In this document: in pieces, positions 26,401 to 35,582 of the stretch
How the letters are laid out: the number at the start of each line of letters is the position of its first letter
Numbering within the stretch: position 1 is the stretch's first letter
Assembly (NCBI GenBank): GCA_913777665.1
Contig: CAJYTF010000013.1
Coordinates: 1-64,000, forward strand
DNA length: 64,000 nucleotides
Origin: an uncultured Myroides sp.
GTDB taxonomy: Bacteria; Bacteroidota; Bacteroidia; Flavobacteriales; Flavobacteriaceae
Direction: 5' to 3'
Translations under genes and position numbers: made by a program
The notes under the pieces: generated by a model
What the model saw: only the letters and a program-made list of their open reading frames with translations
What the model was told of the DNA's origin: nothing
The model's database searches: none

Positions 26401-28418
26401 CTAAGCGTTATTGTTGGTAAATTAATTAAATGTATTGGATATGAGACCATTGTTGTAATTGAACATTTGGTTACATAAAGCTGTAACTGACCTGTACTAA
26501 TACCACCGCTAATCTCGTTAAAGCCAACCTCAACAGTTAGGTCATTTACACCGCTAATAATACTACCAAAATTGGTAGTTCCCCCGGCGCCCACTATTTT
26601 CCATTCAATATGGTCGACATCAACACCATTCAGATTGGCTGTAAAAGTGGCAGAACTGCTTGGACAAAATTGAGACAAACCACTGTTATTTCCAATAACT
26701 GGATTTACTGCTATTTGACTTATATTATAATATATAGGATCTGACTCACAAACAACACCGTTTTTAACAAACTGCTTCACTACCTTAATAGTTGCTGTTG
26801 GACTGTTAAATATAAAGTCTGCCTGGGTACCGGCATTGTTACCTACTACAGCACCAGTGCCTGACGAGATTCTCCAAACGTAAATAGCTCCAGGATCGTT
26901 TTCGCTTATCTGATATGTATATGGAACATTTAAGCAAACCTTTTGCGGTCCGGAAACAGTTCCTGAAATTACAGGTTTCGCAATTACTTCTACTATAACG
27001 GGATCGCTAATACAACCGTTGTTGTTTGCGGTTACCACATAAACACCACCTGTATTAAATGTGTACAAAGTAGACGGTCCAAAAGCAGTATGCACTACAT
27101 TTCCTCCCAACCTTACTTCCCAGCTTACAGACATTCCGTTATGAGATGAAAATGTTTTTGATGTCCCAGAGCATACCGTTAAAGCATCATCTGTTACAAT
27201 CTCTACATTTTCGACTACCGTGAATTTTATTTGTGAAGCGCCCGTACATTTACCGCCATTTATAAGCGTATTACGATACTTTACTGAAAGTGTGTAACTA
27301 CCTGGAGCAGCTCCATCAACCACTATTTCGTTACGCTGATCTGTAAATACAAGCATTGGATGATATTCGTTACCGTTTATTGCCCATACAAAATCTGTGG
27401 TTGGCCATTGTGGGAGTATAAAACGTCCTTGTTTACCTTGGCAGATAACATCAGGTCCCTTTATTTTTGCATTACTTAAAACTACCGGAATTTTTACTGT
27501 GTTCCAATACGGGCACGAACATTTTGACAGATAACTTACGTATCCAAAGCCGTCTGCAGGATCTACCTGATCCCAAACAACTTCGATTGACGTACCATTG
27601 TTGGCAATAATGGTACCACCGATTACTTTCCATTCACCACCACATTCATCACTAACACTATACGTTTCCGTACTCTTTTCACAAGTAACATTCGCACAGG
27701 TTATCTCAACAGGTTTTTCATCGGTCACAGTTAGTTTCATTTCATAGGTATCGCTACAATTACAGCTATTTGTCACCGTTAAAACCACTGTGTAGTTTCC
27801 TGGACTATCATAAGAATGGGTTGGCTCAAATGTATTTGAAAAATTTCCATCTCCAAAATCCCATAAGTAACTTACAATTGCCGTTCCATTGTTTTGTGTG
27901 GATAGATTATCAAAAGATATAGCTGTATCGACACAAAACCTATTTTGTTTAGGATCTACACCATCTATCATAAAAGCTGCTTTGGGCTTAACTATTTTTT
28001 CTACACAAACACTTAATACTTCAACAGCATTATTATTATATGTAACTGTTAATGTAAGGTTTCCGTTACCACTACCTCCCCACAAAATTTCAGCACTAGA
28101 ATTAGTACTTCCCGGCTGCAAAAAACCACCAGTTACCTGCCAGTTAACGTGTTGAACATTATTTGCAGTAAATGTATATTCTACCAGACTTTCTTCACAA
28201 AAGCGGATACACCTACCATCTTGAATATTTTCAAGTAAATCGATATAGGTTTCCTTTTCTCCTCGTTCACCTTTATCATCATACTCTATACACCCCACCT
28301 CCTGGTTCCAGGTAAGTACTGGATTATTTGAATTTTGGGCCTTTAATCCTAAAGACCACAGGAACATCAGTATGATGCCCATTCCCCTTATTAGGGGTAG
28401 AAAGGAATCTTTCTTCAT
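23469..28418 (-). CDS. Giant PKD-domain adhesin-like protein with T9SS sorting domain
   Basis: A 1649-residue secreted protein with a signal peptide ending near GLKAQ. The clearest domain is a PKD fold near residues 165-235 (YLWDFGDGNFSNTF, THSYDSPGNYTVVLTV). It is followed by many immunoglobulin-like modules with PKD-type endings (GTYTYTMTV, GSYWPVLIDANN and others). A C-terminal type IX secretion signal is present (LVLSPNPAYETT, YDVLGVQR, final QQKLIKK). Such proteins act in adhesion, matrix or gliding-related functions; no catalytic motif is seen. A downstream gene encodes another T9SS cargo in the same direction. Confidence 0.9.
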   Translation of the reverse strand: MKKDSFLPLIRGMGIILMFLWSLGLKAQNSNNPVLTWNQEVGCIEYDDKGERGEKETYIDLLENIQDGRCIRFCEESLVEYTFTANNVQHVNWQVTGGFLQPGSTNSSAEILWGGSGNGNLTLTVTYNNNAVEVLSVCVEKIVKPKAAFMIDGVDPKQNRFCVDTAISFDNLSTQNNGTAIVSYLWDFGDGNFSNTFEPTHSYDSPGNYTVVLTVTNSCNCSDTYEMKLTVTDEKPVEITCANVTCEKSTETYSVSDECGGEWKVIGGTIIANNGTSIEVVWDQVDPADGFGYVSYLSKCSCPYWNTVKIPVVLSNAKIKGPDVICQGKQGRFILPQWPTTDFVWAINGNEYHPMLVFTDQRNEIVVDGAAPGSYTLSVKYRNTLINGGKCTGASQIKFTVVENVEIVTDDALTVCSGTSKTFSSHNGMSVSWEVRLGGNVVHTAFGPSTLYTFNTGGVYVVTANNNGCISDPVIVEVIAKPVISGTVSGPQKVCLNVPYTYQISENDPGAIYVWRISSGTGAVVGNNAGTQADFIFNSPTATIKVVKQFVKNGVVCESDPIYYNISQIAVNPVIGNNSGLSQFCPSSSATFTANLNGVDVDHIEWKIVGAGGTTNFGSIISGVNDLTVEVGFNEISGGISTGQLQLYVTKCSITTMVSYPIHLINLPTITLSTVTGICPSSSSFPITVTTSNGLPSTVEVSYNGGPFMGSYSFTSGLPFPVNNEFTNNSGNNIAQTLTVRLVGMCTFAPTATQTVTIYPLTQIDITPGYNYVVCPTNYSDITLYANISTGVTPSVTYAWYKQGNVTPIQSGPSNQYTISNVTQGTTPGGTYYVVVTDDNTCVVTSQSIEVIENCGNTPGNPCTGTIDPNAEVEADWSSCGQITASVLSPNYTPGSIVWMGSPHLTLDSSTQGSPNAVFTTNVPGVHIVKAYITYGNCTILKTTTVTKHYESKVKAAVTCTGNGNYTIKLLNNSTIFGIDFDDLDFEFFGPGVTSSPIDDTYTINGVLPGTYTYTMTVSSSGNPVCTSVPITITIDPNPVTSFSVLSPTCSENPVTLSIPGGIMQPGYEYRWIFNGTSYVASNVNTNVNFDLPPNVATDDFPITLQITNQYGCVFTSSPVTVTVNQAVFNGVLDPAIGDFCQGNVPTLNFIPSGTPPSNIIWMSGNVQVGTGLTYLPTQSGSYWPVLIDANNCKNYDMSLTPAIIKVRKPPFAGINGNTSVCYGESTILTGIYTDANVQHRWSGPSLPFGFDNWVTGTNNITLNLGGMTPGSYNYSFETRDPLDTTCVNSFTVTVVVHPQVNTPVITYSIDNCQPYTLKLTATGPGTGMYNWSNGMTGQTIYVTQGGAYSVTYTAPTGCTATGYIQAPHNPERSLWIVPAGCYTMCLNKGEYLLGPLGIYQGYEWTINGGTSQSGSNTFIPDQPVTMAGYYQLDITQQGCTFSSTTPHITAGKDCNTKPCKIEGGIRSIKPLKGGVYELSIYLNNPYSFPITVNLSSQNGYGTYSPATVTLNPGVNTIFPFYFYTNSSYYQGAADGLVIQMPDCVSVIKLQFPKELYPKAATEITEPQLVLSPNPAYETTTAHYNVGTEYQNAQSISVYDVLGVQRAKQVVTDSKGEVIINVSHLTPGTYIVNLEADGKPLVQQKLIKK

Positions 28419-28935
28419 AATTAATATAGTTTATTGATTGTTTAATTTTAGTTTAGTGTGCTTAGGTTCTGATAAAAAGTTTGGTTCCATTTTACCAACT
28501 ACTTTAGTGTTTACTTTGTAATTATTGTTTTAACTAAATGATTTAAGTAGTTTATATCATTTTAGTTTCGCATAAATTAATTAGAAAAACCACACGTGTT
28601 AAACTAACAACGCACGTGTGGTTGGGTAATCAACATAAGATATGACTAACGTAATATAATTCAGGAAATTTAAGACTAGATAGTATTTAATTCATCGCAA
28701 GTTCTACGGATCTTAATATTTATCAATAAAATTTAAAATTCGCTTTTATCATTTCCGTCAAATTGAATTCTATTTTGCATACTATCTATTTTAAGTCTGT
28801 TTAAAACTCACTTATAATAACCCATACACAAATAAAAAGACTGTGTATGGGATGGATAAAATTAGGTGTTATTCTCTCTTCTTCTCATATATTTTTGCAA
28901 AACATAGAAACGTAATATAAATGCATATACAGCAT
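28419..28935. other. Intergenic region with two long hairpins
   Basis: No gene is supported. AACCACACGTG (28588-28598) pairs perfectly with CACGTGTGGTT (28613-28623) and on the minus strand is followed by TTTTT, so it can terminate minus-strand transcripts. CCCATACACA (28821-28830) pairs perfectly with TGTGTATGGG (28842-28851) but lacks a T run. The rest is AT-rich leader sequence of the PKD gene. Confidence 0.5.
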
Positions 28936-29580
28936 TTATTGTACAATACTTACTAATGCGACATTAAATACTGCATTTGCATTGCTTGTTTCAAAGCCTT
29001 GTATTGCTGCCACTATATTTCTCCTCTTCCAAGACTCATCTTTAGGACCTCCATATACAGAATTAGCTGTGTCTTGTAAGTAAGTTACAATAAACTGCAA
29101 TCTTTCCTTTTCATTTATAGTTAACAATGAATCTATTTCTAAAGCTTGCATTATCAAATTATAATCTGACACATCTGTTTCTATTACGCTATTGAGATAA
29201 CCTTTCATTTTTAAAGAAACATTCAAATTAGTGTAAGCAGTAATATAATTGTTCAGATAGATTTGAGCATCTACAACTTCGGGTAAAGTATAATTAACAG
29301 GCCTTAATGCAACAAATAAAGGAACAGACATACCTGCGGAATCCAATAAATTGATCTTCTGACCTAAAGACATTCCACTGTCGTTAAAATTAACTTTATA
29401 ACTGTATGTGAGTTGCTGTGTTATAAAAGCCAAATCTGTACGAGCCGGTTTTCCCGAAAGATTGATTTCAGTCTGACTATTTTCAACGGTATCTGGTTTA
29501 TAATCCGACTCATCAAAAGTACAAGACAAAAACAAAAAATTGAAACCTAATAAATAGATAATAAATGTATTTTTTTTCAT
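28936..29580 (-). CDS. Hypothetical lipoprotein
   Basis: A 214-residue protein with a lipobox ending at Cys20 (FLFLSC) followed by acidic residues, so it is probably anchored in the outer membrane. The mature part is mostly alpha-helical by eye, and I recognise no family. It is divergent from the TPR-AraC regulator gene, with a 200-base shared upstream region, and may be its target; this is an inference from position only. Confidence 0.75.
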   Translation of the reverse strand: MKKNTFIIYLLGFNFLFLSCTFDESDYKPDTVENSQTEINLSGKPARTDLAFITQQLTYSYKVNFNDSGMSLGQKINLLDSAGMSVPLFVALRPVNYTLPEVVDAQIYLNNYITAYTNLNVSLKMKGYLNSVIETDVSDYNLIMQALEIDSLLTINEKERLQFIVTYLQDTANSVYGGPKDESWKRRNIVAAIQGFETSNANAVFNVALVSIVQ

Positions 29581-29783
29581 GATTTTTCTTTTATAAAGTA
29601 TTAAAGGAAATATTTTTTAAAAGTATGTACTCAAATTTATACAGTTGGGTTTAACTTTGCAAAAACTTGTTATGTAGTTTGATCAAACTACTAAGCAAAA
29701 AAAACAAAAACCCTGAATATCAATATTTTATTATTCAAATAAAAATAAGTACCTTTAAAAAAACACACTTAATTTAATCCTTA

Positions 29784-31598
29784 ATGCGTCCATTTATTTT
29801 ATTATTTTCCTTATTTACACTATCTATTACTACTTGGGCACAACCTAAAGGGCAAAATAAACCCACCGATAATACACTAAATACTTTATTAGAAAAAGTA
29901 AATTCAATTTCTAAAAATGAAAAAGATTTATATGCTAAATCACTAAAAGAATATTTAGAAAATTCAAAGAGAGCTAATAACCCAGAACATTTGTTTAATG
30001 CCTACCTTCTTTACGTTTACAATGAAAAAAATTCAGAAATAATGCACATTTATGCTGACAGCCTTATGCATTATGCAAAAAAAAATGAAAACCCATTAAA
30101 TATTATAAAGGCAAATCAAACCAGGTCAACCATTTACTACATACAAAAAAATTATAAAAAATCTTTAGAGTACGAGCTTTCCATATTACAGTCAATAGAC
30201 AAAATAAAATACGCTTACGAGTATCATAAAACCTTATATAACATTGGCTTAACATATTTTTATCTTCAGCAATATCAAGAAGCATTCAATTATTTTGCTA
30301 TGGCCAGAGTTTACTTTGAAGATTCGAGAGACTATAACCACATAATGGGTTATCATAATTCTGCACGATATGAAGCTTTAGCAGCCTGCTATCTTAATAA
30401 ATACGAATTCAGCATTGAGCTTATATCGGTTGCGAGAAAGAAGTTATCAGACATTAGTAAAGAAGACCGTGCATTAGAACAAGCGTATTTAGATTATGTT
30501 TATGGAATTAATCTATACCATTTAAAAAAGTTTAAAAGCAGTATTGAAATATTAAACAAAACTATTTCCGAAATCTCCCAGAACGAAGATTACGCAAACG
30601 AGCACAATGTTTATTATTACCTTGGATTAAACTATTGGTCACTAGACCAAAAAGAAAATGCTGTTAAATATTTTGATAAAATTGATAAAGTTTTCAAAAC
30701 AAAAAATTACAGTAACCTAGAAATAAAAAATGCCTACAATTATCTGACAATTTATTACAGAAATATTAAGGATGAACAAAAAGAACTTTATTATACTAAT
30801 CAATTTTTGAATGTTACTGTTTTTCTACAAAACGAATACAAACATTTAAGCAATACTTTACACAAACAACTAGATATAAAACATTTAGAATCTGAAAAAA
30901 AGCGATTAGAAGATTCTTTAAGATTAAAAGATGTCTGGTACAAAACCGCATTGGCAGCCGGTAGTGTATTATGTATCATCTTTTTACTTCTTTTAGTATC
31001 TAATTACAGAAAAAAGAGAGAATACCTGCGGCGCTATAACGAACTTTCTGCTTTAAGAAAGAATTTAAAGAGTGAAGAAAAAGCAGCTGCAGTAATATCA
31101 GCAACCACCGTATCTCTTTCTGTGGCTAACACTACAACAGCAGAAGACGAACTAGAAGAAATCGTAACTGTCTCTCCTGATGAAGATAAAGCAGCTAGTA
31201 AAAAGACCGAAAAAGGTATTAGTGCTGCAAGTATAAAAACTTTAGAAGACATTTTAACACATCTTGATCATTTTGAAAAGGATTTTACTTTTTTAAATTC
31301 CGAGATCAATCTAAACCAACTTGCCACACTTTGGAATACCAACAGAAGTTATCTTTCTACACTCATTAACCAATATAAAGGTAAAAGTTTTACAGATTAT
31401 ATAAACCAGTTACGAATTGATTATCTTCTTAAAAAATTTGAAGAAGATTCGAAATGGCAAAAGTATAAAATAGCCCATTTGGCAGAATTACTTGGTTTTT
31501 CAAGCAGCCGGAGTTTTTCCAATGCTTTTTTAAAAGCTACGGGAATATCCCCTTCTTTTTATATTCAAAAGCTACAGAGTGAAGATGAAAAAGATTAA
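29784..31598 (+). CDS. Membrane-anchored TPR protein with AraC-type DNA-binding domain
   Basis: A 604-residue regulator. A signal-like segment at the start is followed by several tetratricopeptide-like helix pairs (about residues 60-330, for example HKTLYNIGLTYFYLQQYQEAFNYF by key residues). A coiled region and one transmembrane helix follow (ALAAGSVLCIIFLLLLVSNY, about 392-411). The C terminus is an AraC helix-turn-helix (LNQLATLWNTNRSYLSTLIN; IAHLAELLGFSSSRSFSNAF; TGISPSFY). The topology suggests periplasmic sensing by the TPRs and DNA binding in the cytoplasm. Similar one-piece regulators are common in flavobacteria. Confidence 0.85.
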   Translation: MRPFILLFSLFTLSITTWAQPKGQNKPTDNTLNTLLEKVNSISKNEKDLYAKSLKEYLENSKRANNPEHLFNAYLLYVYNEKNSEIMHIYADSLMHYAKKNENPLNIIKANQTRSTIYYIQKNYKKSLEYELSILQSIDKIKYAYEYHKTLYNIGLTYFYLQQYQEAFNYFAMARVYFEDSRDYNHIMGYHNSARYEALAACYLNKYEFSIELISVARKKLSDISKEDRALEQAYLDYVYGINLYHLKKFKSSIEILNKTISEISQNEDYANEHNVYYYLGLNYWSLDQKENAVKYFDKIDKVFKTKNYSNLEIKNAYNYLTIYYRNIKDEQKELYYTNQFLNVTVFLQNEYKHLSNTLHKQLDIKHLESEKKRLEDSLRLKDVWYKTALAAGSVLCIIFLLLLVSNYRKKREYLRRYNELSALRKNLKSEEKAAAVISATTVSLSVANTTTAEDELEEIVTVSPDEDKAASKKTEKGISAASIKTLEDILTHLDHFEKDFTFLNSEINLNQLATLWNTNRSYLSTLINQYKGKSFTDYINQLRIDYLLKKFEEDSKWQKYKIAHLAELLGFSSSRSFSNAFLKATGISPSFYIQKLQSEDEKD

Positions 31599-31824
31599 TC
31601 ATAACGTTTAACAAACCAAATAATTGCATCGTACCAAGTACTTATTAATTTATACTTTTTCATTCCCATATTTCAAATTTCAATAATTACTAAGCAGTTA
31701 TTGCGTATTCAGTAATTTTTACTTAACGTAATGGTTTTGCTTTCATTAAAATAGAATCAAGCCGATTACGTTAGATCTTTATTCAAGATTAAATTGTACA
31801 TCTCATCGTAAAAAATCAGTATCT

Positions 31825-32196
31825 ATGAAAACAATCAAGATTACAGGTATTTTTGCTGCTGTATTCCTTCTTCTAGCAGTTATGTGTAGATTTACCGTAC
31901 CAAAACTGCAATTGGACGGTTATACCGGCTTGTTGTTCCGCATACTGTTAAAGACTGATGATACCGTTTACGCCAGAGATTATACCGATAAAAACTTTCT
32001 GGCATTAAAGAGAGGAATGACAAAACAACAAGTTATATGGTTGCTTGGCAGACCATTTGCTGAGTTTAATAGAACCGGCAACGCAATATCAATGCAGTAT
32101 TCCAAATCACCAAACGATACGCATTACCGTGTACGGGCGATCCGTTTACAGAATGATAAGGTTATTGACATTATTTCGTACTATTACGTAGATTAG
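31825..32196 (+). CDS. Small membrane-anchored protein with BamE/SmpA-like motif
   Basis: A 123-residue protein with one N-terminal hydrophobic segment (GIFAAVFLLLAVM). The second half has KRGMTKQQVIWLLGRP followed by short beta strands (ISMQYS; IIDIISYYY-like end), a pattern like the G-MT-EQV-LLG-P of BamE/SmpA folds. No lipobox cysteine is seen in the usual position. The function is unknown. It lies alone between the TPR regulator and the convergent MocR-type gene. Confidence 0.65.
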   Translation: MKTIKITGIFAAVFLLLAVMCRFTVPKLQLDGYTGLLFRILLKTDDTVYARDYTDKNFLALKRGMTKQQVIWLLGRPFAEFNRTGNAISMQYSKSPNDTHYRVRAIRLQNDKVIDIISYYYVD

Positions 32197-32218
32197 TGAC
32201 CACTTACTAACGAGTATG

Positions 32219-33637
32219 CTAAAGCAAACCTGCCAAAGCGGCAATACCTTCTTCCAGATCCTTTTCAGAAAGGGAACCATATCCAAGGCGGATACCGTTT
32301 ACCGTTTCTTTAAAACTGTAATTTTCGGGTGTTGTAATTTCAATTCCTCTTTCCTGCATTTTTTTACTTAGAAGTGACCAGTCCTGTTTTTTTTTTGGAA
32401 CAATCCAGAATGCGAGTCCGCCATCGGGTACTGTGAACGATGATTTACCCTGCATATACTTTTGCAGTAAAGTAGCCGTGTTATCCCTTTTGTTTTTATA
32501 ATGTGCCGTTGCTTTTTTAATATGCCGTTTTATGGTACCATCCTTTATCAGCTGCAGTACCGCCTGTTCCATAATGTTATCGCCCTGCACATCGATCATC
32601 TTGCGCAGTTCGGCCACCTTAGTTATGAGCGAATCGCAGGTACATGCCAGATAACCGATGCGCAGCGCCGGTGCCACCACCTTACTCATGGTACCTATAT
32701 ACACATAATTCTGCAATTCGCAAAAGCTGGACAATGGGAGTATAGGGCGGTATCCGAAATGAAACTCGTTATCGTAATCATCTTCAATAACGGTAAAACC
32801 ATATTTGTTGGACAGCCTGATCAACTGCAGGCGTCGTTGAAGACTCAGTGTAACCGTGGTTGGATACTGGCGGTGCGGGGTCACATAGAGCGCCTTTATC
32901 TTTTTGCCCGATTCCAGATAGGCAGCTACCTCGTCAACAACCAGCCCTTCGGCGTCCACATTCACAGGCAGCAGTATAGCTCCCGCATTTTCAAAAGCTT
33001 TCCACGCAGGTTTATAACCCGGATTTTCGACCATAACACAATCACCGGCCGTGAAAAGACACTGTGCCATAAGGTACATCGCCATCTGGCTGCCCCGTGT
33101 AATACAGATATGTTCTTCGTTCACCTGCATTCCGCGCTGGTAATTCAGCATCTGCACGATGGTTTTTCGGAATTCGGGATCGCCCAATTCATTTCCGTAA
33201 CCCATCAACTGCCATCTGCCCTTCTGTCCGAACAACTGTCGGTATGCCCTTGCCAGCTCATTAATAGGTGCAATCTTACTGTCGGGATGTCCGTCATCAA
33301 ACTGCAGCCGGACAACAGGAGCCGTATTATCTTTTACAACATCTTGTTTTCCGTTTAAACTGCGTTCTGAAAACACCGGAAAAGTATCAGCCACGAAAGT
33401 CCCCTGCCGTTCTTTAGACACCAGCCAGCCTTCAATAACCAGCACACCCAATGCTTCGACCACCGTATTGCGGTTCACCTTCAGCAGCTGTGCCATGCTT
33501 CTGCTGCCCGGCAGTGCTTCGCCTGGTTTCAACCTGCCCGAACGGATATCACCTATTACCGCATCGGCAATCTGCAGGTACAAAGCCTTATCTGATTGCG
33601 GATCCAACACTATTTCCAATTTCCAAGCTCTTAACAT
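32219..33637 (-). CDS. MocR/PdxR-type regulator (GntR HTH fused to class I aminotransferase)
   Basis: A 472-residue regulator. Residues about 10-75 form a GntR winged helix (ALYLQIADAVIGDIRSGRLKPG, LKVNRNTVVEALGVL). Residues about 110-470 form a fold-type I PLP domain with IEDDYDNEFHFG and the Schiff-base Lys in YIGTMSKVVAPALRIGY. MocR proteins typically control a divergent gene for amino-acid or vitamin metabolism; here that is the cupin/DHDPS pair. A palindrome with face-to-face -7 elements lies between the two transcripts. Confidence 0.93.
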   Translation of the reverse strand: MLRAWKLEIVLDPQSDKALYLQIADAVIGDIRSGRLKPGEALPGSRSMAQLLKVNRNTVVEALGVLVIEGWLVSKERQGTFVADTFPVFSERSLNGKQDVVKDNTAPVVRLQFDDGHPDSKIAPINELARAYRQLFGQKGRWQLMGYGNELGDPEFRKTIVQMLNYQRGMQVNEEHICITRGSQMAMYLMAQCLFTAGDCVMVENPGYKPAWKAFENAGAILLPVNVDAEGLVVDEVAAYLESGKKIKALYVTPHRQYPTTVTLSLQRRLQLIRLSNKYGFTVIEDDYDNEFHFGYRPILPLSSFCELQNYVYIGTMSKVVAPALRIGYLACTCDSLITKVAELRKMIDVQGDNIMEQAVLQLIKDGTIKRHIKKATAHYKNKRDNTATLLQKYMQGKSSFTVPDGGLAFWIVPKKKQDWSLLSKKMQERGIEITTPENYSFKETVNGIRLGYGSLSEKDLEEGIAALAGLL

Positions 33638-33680
33638 CTGGACTAGTTATTTATATTAAAACTGCATCATTAACACCATC

Positions 33681-33699
33681 CAAAGGTACGGTACTTTTG
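33681..33699. promoter_or_regulatory. Divergent promoter palindrome between the MocR and cupin genes
   Basis: CAAAGGTACGGTACTTTTG is a 19-base near-perfect palindrome (one mismatch pair). Its right half is TACTTTTG, a -7 element for the cupin operon. Its left half, read on the minus strand, is TACCTTTG, a -7 element for the regulator gene. A protein bound here would block or shape both promoters. Confidence 0.55.
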
Positions 33700-33736
33700 T
33701 ATTGCAATTATGCATCAACCCTTAAAATATTTTTTT

Positions 33737-34240
33737 ATGTTATCATCAGACAAACAAACAGCAGCTACAGAACATCAGGTTTCAGAAGAAAGCAAAACTT
33801 TCAGTTCCAAAGACTTCCACCAGACCTTTGCCAGACCCGTTTATGTAAAACCATCGCACCTCATCCATAAAAACGTGGAAGATGCCGGTGTACACAACCA
33901 GTTTTCAACAGAACGAAAACATCCCGTTTTTTTTGTAGACCTGCCCAGCAAGAACGTAAGCATGACCATTGGAGGTTTACTACCGAACCAGCTAACCAAC
34001 CGACACCGACATACGTATGAAACCGTATTGTATGTGATTGAAGGCAGCGGTTGGACGGAAGTTGAAGACGAACGCGTTTACTGGGAGGCAGGCGACGCCG
34101 TTTATATACCTTCATGGGCATGGCACAGACACCAGAATTTAAGTGACAGCTCACCGGCAAAATATCTTGCTTGTGAGAATGCACCACAACTGCAAAACCT
34201 TGGTGTAGCGCTGCGCGAAGAAGAAGGTAGAGACCTGTAA
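33737..34240 (+). CDS. Cupin-domain protein
   Basis: A single-domain beta-barrel protein of 167 residues from the start at 33737. The ATG at 33710 lies only a few bases after the predicted transcription start and is less likely. The two cupin motifs are visible: LTNRHRHTYETVLYVIEGSG with metal-type His and Glu, and WEAGDAVYIPSWAWHRHQN with the second His. Motif spacing is normal. It could be an isomerase, dioxygenase or small-molecule sensor. It forms an operon with the aldolase-family gene 36 bases downstream. Confidence 0.85.
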   Translation: MLSSDKQTAATEHQVSEESKTFSSKDFHQTFARPVYVKPSHLIHKNVEDAGVHNQFSTERKHPVFFVDLPSKNVSMTIGGLLPNQLTNRHRHTYETVLYVIEGSGWTEVEDERVYWEAGDAVYIPSWAWHRHQNLSDSSPAKYLACENAPQLQNLGVALREEEGRDL

Positions 34241-34276
34241 CAAACAGTCATTATTTAAATTTATTTACAGAAGAAG

Positions 34277-35164
34277 ATGAAAAACGTACCATTCAAAGGC
34301 ATCATCGCCTATCCTATTACTCCATTTGATTTACAAGAAAAAGTAGACCTGCCGCTGTTCAAACAACAAGTGGAGCGGTTGGTTGCATCGGGTGTACACG
34401 GCATCGCACCACTGGGAAGCACGGGGGTGCTGCCCTACCTTACCGACGAAGAAAAAGAAGCAGTGACCGAAGCCGCCATACAGCAAACAGCAGGCAGGGT
34501 TCCCACTTTGGTAGGTGTATCAAACCTTACTACCGACAAAACCGTATACCATGCCCAATTTGCAGAGAAAGCAGGTGCCAGCGCAGTAATGATCATTCCG
34601 ATGAGCTACTGGAAGCTGACCGACGACGAAATTGTACAGCATTACGACAAAGTAGCATCGAGCATTTCCATCCCTATCATGGCCTACAACAATCCCGCAA
34701 CCGGAGGCGTAGATATGTCACCCGCCCTATTGAAACGACTGCTGGAAATACCGAACGTCACTATGATCAAAGAAAGCACCGGCGATGTACAGCGCATGCA
34801 TTATTTGCGAAATGAGCTGGGAGAAGATGTTGCTTTCTACAACGGATCCAACCCTTTGGCACTTGCTTCGTTTGCTGCCGGAGCCACCGGCTGGTGTACG
34901 GCGGCTGCCAACCTGATCCCCGAACTGAACATTGCACTATACAATGCCGTACAGCAGAATGATCTGAACAAGGCACGGGATCTTTACTACCAGCAGACCG
35001 AACTTTTGCAGTTTATCGTAGCCAAAGGGCTACCCAGAGCCATAAAAGCCGGCTTGAACCTATTGGACCAAAACGGAGGACATTTAAGAAGTCCGCTAAA
35101 ACCTCTGACTGCTGAAGAAACCGCTACGTTGGAATCGATCCTCATCAAACTGAAAAGGCAATAA
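34277..35164 (+). CDS. Dihydrodipicolinate synthase / N-acetylneuraminate lyase family protein
   Basis: A 295-residue class I aldolase-type TIM barrel. The family motifs are present: GSTGVLPYLTDEEK near residue 48, the Tyr in MAYNNPATGG near residue 137, and the Schiff-base Lys in MIKESTGDVQRM near residue 165. GSTG followed by V-L rather than GTTGE suggests that it is not the biosynthetic DapA but one of the many catabolic relatives. The operon with a cupin and the divergent MocR regulator points to an amino-acid or keto-acid substrate, which I cannot name. Confidence 0.9.
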   Translation: MKNVPFKGIIAYPITPFDLQEKVDLPLFKQQVERLVASGVHGIAPLGSTGVLPYLTDEEKEAVTEAAIQQTAGRVPTLVGVSNLTTDKTVYHAQFAEKAGASAVMIIPMSYWKLTDDEIVQHYDKVASSISIPIMAYNNPATGGVDMSPALLKRLLEIPNVTMIKESTGDVQRMHYLRNELGEDVAFYNGSNPLALASFAAGATGWCTAAANLIPELNIALYNAVQQNDLNKARDLYYQQTELLQFIVAKGLPRAIKAGLNLLDQNGGHLRSPLKPLTAEETATLESILIKLKRQ

Positions 35165-35284
35165 CGTTTTAAAATAAAAAAGAACTGGACCATCGCTTTA
35201 TCTCGATTCTGTACCAGCCAGGAGATCTATACAACCCTTAATTTTGACCATGCAACAATGCATAAACAACCTAAACCCACAATC

Positions 35285-35515
35285 ATGACAAAAGCCATTT
35301 TTTATCACGCAGGCTGTCCGGTATGCGTAAGCGCAGAAACCGACCTTTTAAACCTTATACCTTCAAACGAAGTTGAAGTAGTTCATTTAGGCAGCGAACC
35401 ACAAAAAGTAAAAAATGCAGAACAGGCAGGCGTACAATCGGTACCCGCACTGGTACTTGCAAACGGCAACGTACTGCACATTAATTTCGGGGCTTCGATA
35501 GAAGACCTTAAGTAA
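35285..35515 (+). CDS. Small thioredoxin/glutaredoxin-like protein
   Basis: A 76-residue protein from MTKAIFYHAGCPVC. The CPVC redox motif sits near residues 11-14 after the first strand, and the cis-proline region is SVPALVLANG. An upstream in-frame ATG at 35258 would add nine residues without support. A hairpin (AAAGCCCGA/TCGGGCTTT, 35522-35549) follows directly. It may act as a thiol reductase or sensor. Confidence 0.8.
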   Translation: MTKAIFYHAGCPVCVSAETDLLNLIPSNEVEVVHLGSEPQKVKNAEQAGVQSVPALVLANGNVLHINFGASIEDLK

Positions 35516-35521
35516 CATTAA

Positions 35522-35549
35522 AAAGCCCGACGCATCAGTTTCGGGCTTT
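35522..35549 (+). terminator. Hairpin between the thioredoxin-like and GNAT genes
   Basis: AAAGCCCGA and TCGGGCTTT form a 9-bp stem with a 10-base loop. Only three T residues end it, so it may be a weak terminator or an RNA stabiliser. Confidence 0.45.
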
Positions 35550-35582
35550 GCCTTACAATTACAAACTAAAAACATTTACACC

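Noticed and set aside
32501..33358. A 285-residue open frame opposite the MocR-type gene
   Set aside because: The other strand encodes a full-length regulator with all motifs. The antisense frame has no domain, and its His/Gln/Arg-rich composition is typical of a shadow.
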